In this document: piece by piece, positions 24,401 through 32,000 of the stretch | Numbering within the stretch: position 1 is the stretch's first letter | How the letters are laid out: every line of letters begins with the position of its first letter | NCBI GenBank assembly: GCA_035340095.1 | Contig: DAORGN010000031.1 | Location: 1-32,353 of the forward strand | Length of the DNA: 32,353 bases | Direction: 5' to 3' | Source: JAEUKA01 sp035340095 | Lineage (GTDB): Bacteria; Myxococcota_A; Polyangia; Palsa-1104; JAEUJZ01 | Made by a program: the position numbers and the translations under genes | The notes under the pieces: generated by a model | Databases searched by the model: none | What the model saw: only the letters and a program-made list of their open reading frames with translations | What the model was told of the DNA's origin: nothing

Positions 24401-25060
24401 TTAACCGCCCTGCCCCAGCCACTCTTCCCCGTCGGGAGAAAACTCTTTTTTCCAGATCGGCACTTCGACTTTCAGCGCTTCAATCGCCGCCCGACACGCC
24501 GCAAACGCTTCGCCGCGATGGGGTGCCGATGCCGCCAAGATCACCGCCAAATCGCCAATCTGGAGCGAGCCGACGCGGTGCACCATCGCGACCCGCACAC
24601 CGGGCTGCTCGGATTCGATCCGCGCCGCGATCTCGGCCATCTTGCGCACCGCCATCTCGTCATACGCTTCGTAATCGAGCCGCACCACCTGTTTGCCGTC
24701 GTTGTGATCGCGCACAAGACCGGCAAACAGCACGATCCCGCCCTGTCCCGGCCCGCTGACCGCCGCGATCACTTCGTCGTATTGCAAGGGCTGCCGCGAA
24801 AGCCGAACCAGCGCAGAGCCCCCGGCGACTGGCGGAATCAGCGCGACTTCATCGCCGTCTTTGAGCTGGGTTTTGGCCGGCATAAATTCCATGTTCACCG
24901 CGACCTGCAAGCTGCGCCGACTCGCCGCGACCAAAGGCTCGCGTTCACCCAGCAGCAAAAGCAGATCCCCGACTGTTGATCCGTCGGCAAGTTCGATCGA
25001 ATCCGACTCTCTGCGCAAACGCTCGCGCAGATGGGCAAAGTAGCGCACCGCGATCTTCAT
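24401..25060 (-). CDS. moaDE: Fused MoaD-MoaE molybdopterin synthase
   Basis: Molybdopterin synthase inserts sulfur into precursor Z for the molybdenum cofactor. The 219-residue protein joins both subunits. Residues 1-81 are MoaD (KIAVRYFAHLRE start, DGDEVALIPPVAGG end with Gly80-Gly81). Residues about 82-219 are the catalytic MoaE (VLFAGLVRDHN, YEAYDEMA, MVHRVGSL, APHRGEAFAACR, VPIWKKEF with Lys204/Lys205). MoaD normally works with a free C-terminal Gly-Gly thiocarboxylate, so the internal Gly-Gly implies cleavage, as reported for mycobacterial MoaX. The ATG at 25060 has AAGGA 6 bases upstream; a GTG at 25075 is a weaker alternative. It follows the dehydrogenase by 36 bases. Confidence 0.93.
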   Translation of the reverse strand: MKIAVRYFAHLRERLRRESDSIELADGSTVGDLLLLLGEREPLVAASRRSLQVAVNMEFMPAKTQLKDGDEVALIPPVAGGSALVRLSRQPLQYDEVIAAVSGPGQGGIVLFAGLVRDHNDGKQVVRLDYEAYDEMAVRKMAEIAARIESEQPGVRVAMVHRVGSLQIGDLAVILAASAPHRGEAFAACRAAIEALKVEVPIWKKEFSPDGEEWLGQGG

Positions 25061-25096
25061 AGGGGTTTCCTTCACAGAAGAGGATCGGCGCGGACG

Positions 25097-26404
25097 CTAC
25101 AGCCGCACGATCGGACAGGACTGCGTTTTGTCGACGTTGCGCGTCGCGTTGCGGGTATCAAGCACCAGCTTGGCGCTGCGACCGATTGCGCCATAGTCAA
25201 TCGAGCTGTGGTCGGTCAGGATCAGCACCGCATCGTAGTCACCGAGGTTGCCAAGCGGCACCGACTGAAGCAGATGGCTGCCAATCCGCAAGCTCGGAAC
25301 ATATGGATCGTGATACTCGACGGTGGCGCCTTTGCCCCACAAAAGCTCAATCACATCGAGCGCTGGCGATTCGCGCACGTCGTCGATGTCGCGCTTGTAC
25401 GCCACGCCCAGCACCAAAAGCCGCGATCCACGCACCGCTTGCCGATGGTCATTGAGAGCATCTTGCAGCCGCGACACCACCACTTCCGGCATCCCGGTAT
25501 TGATCTGATCGGCCAGGTCGATAAAGCGCGCTTCGTATTTGAGCGTCCGCAGTTTCCACGACAGATACAGCGGATCGACGGGGATGCAGTGACCGCCCAG
25601 ACCCGGCCCCGGATAAAACGGCATAAAACCAAACGGCTTGGTCGCCGCCGCGTCGATCACTTCCCAGGTATCGAGCCCCAGCTTTTCGCACATGATCGCG
25701 ACCTCGTTGACGAGGCCGATGTTGACGGCGCGAAAAGTGTTTTCCAAAAGCTTCACCATTTCCGCCGCATCCGTCGACGAAACCGGCACCAGCTTGTCCA
25801 TGACTTCGCCGTACAGGGCGCGAATCATCGTCAGACATTCGGGCGTAGTGCCACCGACGACCTTGGGGGTGTTTTTGGTGTGAAAACGGGCATTGCCGGG
25901 ATCGACGCGCTCGGGAGAAAACGCCAGATAGAAGTCGCTACCGACGACAAGACCTGTTTCGGAAAGCCGCGGCAGCAGCACCTCGCGGGTGAAGCCGGGG
26001 AACGTCGTCGATTCCAGCACCACCAGCATCCCTTTGTGCAGGTGCGGCAAAAGCGCTTCCGCCGCAGCGACGATGTAGCTATTGTCCGGCGACCGCGATT
26101 TGTTAAGCGGCGTCGGCACGCAGATGATCACGACATCCGATCTGCCAAGGCAGCGCGGGTCGGTGGTCGCGTCGATGCGTCCCTGCGCGCGCAGCTCGGA
26201 CAGAATGCTGCTCGGAACGTCTTTGATGTAGCTTTCGCCACGATTGACCGAGGCTGCGCGCTCCTCGATAAGATCGTAGCCAGTGACGTGGAACCCGGCG
26301 CGCGCGACTTCGACGAGAAGCGGCAGACCGACATAGCCCAGGCCGATCACAGTGACGTGCGCGGTGTGCTGCGAAAGCTTTGCGAGGAGCGCTTTTTGAT
26401 CCAT
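25097..26404 (-). CDS. Nucleotide-sugar 6-dehydrogenase (WbpA/WecC-like)
   Basis: This 435-residue UDP-glucose/GDP-mannose dehydrogenase family enzyme oxidises C6 of a UDP-sugar with two NAD, giving a uronate for surface polysaccharide. The Rossmann motif VIGLGYVGLPL is at 19-29, then ESTTFPG, FSPERVDPGN, AEMVKLLENTFRAVNI, AATKPFGFMPFYPGPG, the catalytic Cys in GLGGHCIPVDP, and VLGVAYKRDIDDVRESPA in the C-terminal domain. The overall pattern is closest to UDP-N-acetyl-glucosamine/galactosamine 6-dehydrogenases (WbpA), but the exact sugar is not certain. The ATG at 26404 is preferred over a longer frame to 26515 that would run back into the esterase gene. The neighbours do not explain its role. 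Confidence 0.9.
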   Translation of the reverse strand: MDQKALLAKLSQHTAHVTVIGLGYVGLPLLVEVARAGFHVTGYDLIEERAASVNRGESYIKDVPSSILSELRAQGRIDATTDPRCLGRSDVVIICVPTPLNKSRSPDNSYIVAAAEALLPHLHKGMLVVLESTTFPGFTREVLLPRLSETGLVVGSDFYLAFSPERVDPGNARFHTKNTPKVVGGTTPECLTMIRALYGEVMDKLVPVSSTDAAEMVKLLENTFRAVNIGLVNEVAIMCEKLGLDTWEVIDAAATKPFGFMPFYPGPGLGGHCIPVDPLYLSWKLRTLKYEARFIDLADQINTGMPEVVVSRLQDALNDHRQAVRGSRLLVLGVAYKRDIDDVRESPALDVIELLWGKGATVEYHDPYVPSLRIGSHLLQSVPLGNLGDYDAVLILTDHSSIDYGAIGRSAKLVLDTRNATRNVDKTQSCPIVRL

Positions 26405-26448
26405 TGCGTTGCCCGCTTCTATCGTACGCAAAGCCGCGATTGCAAGGT

Positions 26449-27213
26449 TTACCGCGTGCGCGTTTGCCGCCACAGCCACGGGATAAGCTCCGGCTCGCGC
26501 AGCGCCGGTCCCCATGCATCATGCGCCACCATCGGATATTCGACATAGCGCGGCTGTCCGCCGGCTTTTTGCAGCGCGTGTACCATGTTGCGCGAGCGAG
26601 AAACCGAAACCACCGCGTCTTGCGCCCCGTGAAACACCCACTGCGGAATGTGGGCCATCTTGGCGGCCTGCTGTTCGTCGCCGCCACCACAGATGATCAC
26701 CGCCGCGGCGACAAGCTGCGGACGCCGGCACAGCAGATCCCAAACGCCAAAGCCGCCCATCGACAGCCCAAGCAAATAGATGCGCGACGAATCAATCCGC
26801 GGATCGCGCGCGAGCCGGTCGATAAGCCGCATAAGCAGCCGCAGCGGTCGCGAAGGTGAATCCGGCAGCTGATGCTGCGGCGCGTCCCAGTTCACTTCGA
26901 CCCAGCGCTGACCGGGCGGACACTGCGGGACAAGATAAAAACACGGATAGGCAGAACGTCTGTCGTCTGCGGACAAAAACTCAGCGACACCATGTTGGAG
27001 CTGCGCGCAGTTGTCGTCGCCACGTTCGCCCGCGCCGTGCAAAAAAACCACCAGCGGCACTTTTTCTGTCGGCGCATCCGACGCAGCCGGGGTCAGCAGA
27101 CGATATGGCAGCGACTCGTCGCTTTCGGGATCACGCTCGGTCATGGCCAAAAAACGATCGGCAAGCGGGGCAGAAGTGGTCGTCGATGAATCGCTGCGCA
27201 CAGAAGATCGCAT
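26449..27213 (-). CDS. Cytoplasmic alpha/beta-hydrolase (esterase/predicted peptidase)
   Basis: This 254-residue paralogue of the 23504-24379 esterase lacks any signal peptide. It has FLHGAGERGDDN, YLVPQCPPGQRW, the nucleophile in LLGLSMGGFGVWDL, Asp in VFHGAQDAVVS and His in MVAHDAWGP. A GERG(D/E)D element after the oxyanion loop is shared with the exported copy. The ATG at 27213 lacks a Shine-Dalgarno but has TACACT 6 bases before it; an ATG at 27144 is possible. It heads a minus-strand run with the dehydrogenase (44-base gap) and moaDE. Substrate unknown. Confidence 0.82.
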   Translation of the reverse strand: MRSSVRSDSSTTTSAPLADRFLAMTERDPESDESLPYRLLTPAASDAPTEKVPLVVFLHGAGERGDDNCAQLQHGVAEFLSADDRRSAYPCFYLVPQCPPGQRWVEVNWDAPQHQLPDSPSRPLRLLMRLIDRLARDPRIDSSRIYLLGLSMGGFGVWDLLCRRPQLVAAAVIICGGGDEQQAAKMAHIPQWVFHGAQDAVVSVSRSRNMVHALQKAGGQPRYVEYPMVAHDAWGPALREPELIPWLWRQTRTR

Positions 27214-27219
27214 CCGAAA

Positions 27220-27225
27220 AGTGTA
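27220..27225 (-). promoter_or_regulatory. Possible -10 element of a leaderless esterase transcript
   Basis: TACACT fits TANNNT and lies exactly 6 bases before the esterase ATG at 27213, which has no Shine-Dalgarno. The divergent gap to the next gene is only 44 bases. Confidence 0.3.
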
Positions 27226-27243
27226 GTCCACCTGCCACCTGGC

Positions 27244-27249
27244 TATACT
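27244..27249 (+). promoter_or_regulatory. Possible -10 element of a leaderless transcript
   Basis: TATACT (5 of 6 matches to TATAAT) lies 8 bases before the ATG at 27258, which has no Shine-Dalgarno. The surrounding bases (TATACTGCCGCGCCATG) resemble those before the alternative aroKB ATG at 4724. Confidence 0.35.
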
Positions 27250-27257
27250 GCCGCGCC

Positions 27258-28310
27258 ATGTGGACTTGGTTCGGGGTGGCCGGTGCCGCCGCGTTTTTAC
27301 TCCTGCTCGCAGGCTGGGTTTTGCGACGCGGAACCCCTGCACAACATGCGGCACTCGCGCCTGCGGACACGCCGCCACACGACCCGAGCGGCAGCGACGC
27401 AAACACCACAAGCGATGATGACCAAACCGCAGCGGCGGACGCGCAGACCTCCAGCGATGCCGATCCGTCGCACAGCGAAACCGAAACCGACAGTCACGAT
27501 GAAACGGACGGCGAAACGGGCGACGAAAACACCGATCGCCGCAAGCCGATCCTGCACAGCCGACACTGGGCGGTTCTCGCGGGGGAACAAGAGCCGCATC
27601 GCTTCCTGATTTCAGCGTTTGAAAAGCTGCTCAAGCCCGGCAGTGGATCGCGCGCGACCGGCGAAGGTCGTTACTGGCATCTCGTCGACAACAGCGGACG
27701 GCTACAGCTATCGGCGCTGGTTCGCAAAGGCGAAGTGTTGGAAGTGCTGGCGATCTATCCGTATGCCGAAACCACCAACAGCTGGCCGCTCTTGCTCGAA
27801 CGAATCGAGGAAAGTCCCGACGGACTGCAAGCCCGCTTGTGTGGACGTTCCGGCGGTGCCCACTTCGCGGTGTTTGACACGCTGTACTTCAAAAACCAGC
27901 GCCACTATGCGGTCGGCGAAACCTACGATCTGCAAGTCAGCGCGATTGGCTATCAGCTAGAGCTCGATGAACCGGCGGAACACAGCGCGGTGGGGAGCGG
28001 CTTTGGATCGCTCCCTGCCCTGAGTTCCGATCGCGAGGCTGCCGAAGACGAGATCGTCTTTCACAGCACCGTCGAAGATGTCTTTGATTGCGAGTTCTGG
28101 GGCATCGAACTTCAGGTCTATCTGGTGACGCTTTTGCACGGCCCAGCCGGTCCGCTGCGCGTCGAGATGTACGTGCATCCATCGCTGACCCAACAGCGCT
28201 TCGAAATCGGCGATCGGGTCCGCGGGGTTGCGTGGCTGTTCGGACTCTGGCCGGATCCACGCGCCACCGCGCTCGCGGAAGCACTGCGCGCCGCCCGACT
28301 GCCCAACTAG
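27258..28310 (+). CDS. Membrane-anchored protein of unknown function with acidic linker
   Basis: I do not recognise this 350-residue protein. Residues about 4-22 form one hydrophobic membrane anchor (WFGVAGAAAFLLLLAGWVL). Residues about 30-95 are a low-complexity linker rich in Asp, Glu, Ser and Thr. From about residue 100 a soluble domain follows, with HWAVLAGEQEPHRFL, GEGRYWHLVDNSGRLQLSAL, CEFWGIELQVYLVTL and GDRVRGVAWLFGLWPD. No enzyme motif is visible. A longer open frame upstream to 26856 lies antisense to the esterase and is not credible; the ATG at 27258 directly begins the hydrophobic anchor. Confidence 0.75.
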   Translation: MWTWFGVAGAAAFLLLLAGWVLRRGTPAQHAALAPADTPPHDPSGSDANTTSDDDQTAAADAQTSSDADPSHSETETDSHDETDGETGDENTDRRKPILHSRHWAVLAGEQEPHRFLISAFEKLLKPGSGSRATGEGRYWHLVDNSGRLQLSALVRKGEVLEVLAIYPYAETTNSWPLLLERIEESPDGLQARLCGRSGGAHFAVFDTLYFKNQRHYAVGETYDLQVSAIGYQLELDEPAEHSAVGSGFGSLPALSSDREAAEDEIVFHSTVEDVFDCEFWGIELQVYLVTLLHGPAGPLRVEMYVHPSLTQQRFEIGDRVRGVAWLFGLWPDPRATALAEALRAARLPN

Positions 28311-28329
28311 TTTTCCGTCGGAGCGAGGC

Positions 28330-28866
28330 TTACCCTTCGGGTAGAACCGGCAAGCGCGGCAGGCTCTTGGTCTTGCTGTCGTCGGCTTTTTTCGCCGGTC
28401 GCGCCGGTTTTTCTGCTTTGGTGGCAGGTTTGGCTTCGGCAGGTTTGGCTTCGGCAGGCTTGGCCGGTTGCGGTGCCGCGCCTTTGTCCGTGGTCGCAGG
28501 CGGGGTCGGTGTCGCAGCAGGCGCAGTCGCTGGTGCCGTCGCTGGCGCAGGCGGCGGGACCGCTTTTTGAGCTTCCTTGGCAGCGGCTTCGGCCAAAGCG
28601 GCAGCGGCCAACGCGCGCTGTTTGGCTTCGGCTTCCTCTTTGGCGACCGCCCGCAGGTGCAGCACATAAAAGATCACCGCGGTAAGCAGCGTCAGCCCCA
28701 AGATGATCGCCATCACCGGCTGACCTGCGCGTTTTTCTCGCCGGTGGCGTCGCTCCTCGGCTTCCAGGTCAATGTGATCGTGCGAAAGACGACCGATCGG
28801 CCCGCTCGGTTCGTTTGCGGACGGATTGTTCGTCGGGGCGGATTCTGACTGTTTGGCGCTGTCCAT
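28330..28866 (-). CDS. Single-pass membrane protein with Ala/Pro/Lys-rich tail, unknown function
   Basis: This 178-residue protein has a charged, partly His/Arg-rich N-terminal cytoplasmic part, one membrane helix at about residues 50-70 (VMAIILGLTLLTAVIFYVLH), an Ala/Glu-rich probable coiled stretch (KEEAEAKQRALAAAALAEAAAKE) broken by low complexity, and a Pro/Ala/Lys tail with AKPAE repeats. Such tails can span the periplasm or cell wall, as in TonB-like or SPOR-adjacent proteins, but no functional domain is visible. Convergent with the preceding gene by 19 bases; no clear ribosome site. Codon use resembles its neighbours. Confidence 0.65.
   Translation of the reverse strand: MDSAKQSESAPTNNPSANEPSGPIGRLSHDHIDLEAEERRHRREKRAGQPVMAIILGLTLLTAVIFYVLHLRAVAKEEAEAKQRALAAAALAEAAAKEAQKAVPPPAPATAPATAPAATPTPPATTDKGAAPQPAKPAEAKPAEAKPATKAEKPARPAKKADDSKTKSLPRLPVLPEG
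28423..28466. repeat. 15-base tandem repeat coding AKPAE units
   Basis: The unit GGCAGGTTTGGCTTC occurs at 28423-28437 and 28438-28452, with a third partial copy to about 28466, in frame within the membrane protein gene. It encodes repeated Lys-Pro-Ala-Glu-Ala steps in the tail. Confidence 0.7.
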
Positions 28867-29033
28867 CGTGCCCGGTCAGGATATCAGCCGGGCCGGCGAT
28901 TTCGCAAACCCCCACGTCGGCGCACCGGGAAAAAGTACCGCAGAGACGGACGCCTGGCAGGCAGACCCGGTTCTGGCTGTACTCGCGACGGCAAAGCGAG
29001 CTAACATGGTTTGCAAGTAGCTTGGGGGAGCTT

Positions 29034-32000
29034 ATGACCGCTTACCGACTCACTGGCCACGCTGTATCCACATCGACGTGCCTTGATCGGCCTTACCTTC
29101 GACCTTCATCGCGATTCCGTCAGTGGCTCCGAAAAAATTCCGTGATTGGCAGTCTGCTTGGCCTGTTTTCGCTGCTCAGTGCCTGTCAGAGCGAAGACGC
29201 TGTGCTTCTGCAAATCCGGCCACCATCGGGCGTCACCATAAACGAATACGCGGTGACGGTGCAGGACCATGACAAGCACGTCATCGTCTATCAGTCCGGC
29301 ATTCAGCCCGTGTCAGCCGTCAGCAAAGGCCGCGACCTGTTCGCCGCTCCGCTCAAGCTGGGACTGAAGCTATCGACGAAAGCGAACTACCTTATCCATG
29401 TGCGGGCGTCGGCAAACAAGCTGATTCCCGATGGCGTCATTCCGACCTCTCGCGATGACGAGTATTTCTTTGCCGCCATCGTCAACGTGACCGGCACCCA
29501 GCAGCTGGATGCCGATCTGCTTGATATCGATCCGCAGTACGACGTCGACTTCGATCACTTTCCCGACGCCACCAAGTGGACCGCAGCAGTCCCAGCGGCC
29601 AAAGTCACGTATCAAACCAAGATGAACGTGCTCGACTGCGTCGACAAAGATCCCGATCCGACACAGCCGAAACTGCCCACGGGTCTTTACGCGGTCGACA
29701 TAAACCCACTGGCCAAGCCGCGCTGCGGTCTGCCATTTGACATTTCGTGCGGTGACAGCGTCCCGCCTTGCCAAGATATCGACGGCGACGGCGATCCCGA
29801 AAGCACCGACTGCGACGACAACGATCCAAATCGTTTCCACGGCAACGCGCGTCCGCGCAACTGCTGCACCTGTACTGACAAAGCAAGCTGCGCCAAAGAC
29901 CACACCAAGCTGGCCGACATGTCCAAGTGCATGCCGGAGCGCTGCAACAGCGACGTCGACTACGACTGCACCGGCAAGCGCGTTCCGTGTTTTGTCGATG
30001 ACGACTGCGACGGCTATTCGCCAAACGATCCGGTCGTCACCCAGCGCGACTGCGACGACACAAACCCCAACATCTATCCGGGTGCGCCGAAAAACTGCGC
30101 CGACACCAGCAAAGACTGGGCGTGCGACGGCAATCCGTCGGGTGGCTGCGTCGACTGCGATCTCGACGGTGACGGCTACCAGCGCAACGACAAAGCACAA
30201 GGCGGCATCTGCCCAACCGCGGCCTACACGTCATCCGGCAAGAAGATCGACTGCGACGACAACGATCGCGGCGTGTTCCCCGGATCGACGATGTACAACG
30301 GTCCGAGCCAGATCATGGGCTTCGCCGATCTCGCGGGCAAAGAAGGCGGCGGATCGAAAGTCGCAGCCATGCGGCGGCTGTGCTGGAACACCCTGGTCGA
30401 CGGCACCACGGCGCAAGATGCCGACTGTGACAGCACCGCTCGCAATGGCTGTCCGACCGCAGCGTGCGACGTTGACGGCGACGGCTTCCCCAAAGACAAC
30501 ACCCCAGCGTGCAACCCCGGCGGGCTTTTGCCGGTCGACAGCAACGACGCCGACTACCAGAGCTTCAGCGGCGCGCCCGACCACTGTGGCGACGGCAAAC
30601 CGCAAAACGGCACGTCCGATACCCCGTGCACAAACGACAAAGACGGCGACGGTTACAACGCGGACGCCGACTGCGATGACAACGATCCCAACTCGCACCC
30701 GTGGGCGACCGAGCTGTGTGATGGCAAAGACAACGACTGCGACGGTCTTATCGACGAGCTGAACCCCGATGACAAGGGCGCGCGGCTGGTCGAAAAAAGC
30801 CCGGTCACAGGCAAAAACGTCATCATGTCGTGCACCGACTACTACCGCGGCGAGTGCAACAACACCGTTGCCGCCACCGGACTCAAGACGGGTCGCTGCG
30901 TGTGCAGTGGCATTGTGCCCGGCAAGCACGACTCAAATGCGCTGCGCAAAGCATGCCCAGCGACGGTGGATACCGCGGCGACCGCTCCCAAGTGTTTCGG
31001 CGCGCAGCAGCCGACCAAACAGACCTGCGAAGCCGTGGTTGCGAACCGCAAAGACCAAGACTGCGACGGACGGCTCGATGCGCCGGACGGCATGAACCTT
31101 CTGGAATACGGCCAGGCCTGCGGCGTAAACACCGGCACTTGCATAGCCGGCACCGTCAATGGCTGCGACTACACCAAGACCAACCCGTTTTCGATCGCCA
31201 CCGGCTACGCCGTCGTGCCGGCCTTTGACGAAGCGCGCAAGTATCTGACCTGCACGGGTGCGACCGGCCCAAGCAAGCAGCTTTGCGACGGCAAAGACGA
31301 AAACTGCAACAATGTCGACGACGACTGCTCGGACTATGGCGCCGCCAACTCGGCGTGCTGCAAAAACGTCGCGATGTGCGTGGACGTGGCGATCGACTTC
31401 GCCCACTGCGGCAACTGCTCGACGGCGTGTGACACCGCAACGGCCAACGCCTGCGTCAACAAACAGTGCATGTGCGGTGCAAACCCAGCGTGCAACGGTG
31501 CCCGCGGCATGTGCAAAAACGGCACGACCTGCGTCGAGTGCATGGCCGACGCCGACTGCGGCGATCCGGCCAAACCGATCTGCAAAGGCCAGGATCACTG
31601 CGTCGAGTGCGCAGCCAACGCCGACTGCGCCGCCAGCGCCAACGGCCCGGCCTGCGACAGCACCGCGGAAATCTGCGTCGCCTGCACCGCCGGCTTTGGC
31701 TGCAACGGCGCGACGGCCCACTGCAAAGTGAACGCCAATCCGACGCTGAACAAGTGCGTCCAGTGCTTGACCAACTCGGACTGTTCGGGAGGAACGCCGG
31801 CCTGCGACACCGCGACCAACACCTGCGTGCCGTGCCTTACTGGCTTTGGCTGCAGCGCCCCGAACAGCCAATGCAAGCTCGGCGCCACGTCGGCCATGAA
31901 CCAGTGCGTCCAGTGCTTGGTCGATGGCAACTGCTCGGGCAGCACGCCGGCTTGCGACACCACCGTCAACAAGTGCGTAACCTGCACCGCGGGCAACAAG

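Noticed and set aside
25031..26548. A 505-codon plus-strand open frame opposite the nucleotide-sugar dehydrogenase
   Set aside because: Arg/His-rich translation without motifs, fully antisense to a gene with all catalytic motifs in place.
29370..31871. Long open frames on the minus strand (276, 232 and 312 codons) inside the giant lipoprotein gene
   Set aside because: They are Val/Ala-rich mirror images of repeated GAC/TGC/GGC codons. The plus-strand frame has a lipobox, DCDDNDPN motifs and regular Cys spacing.
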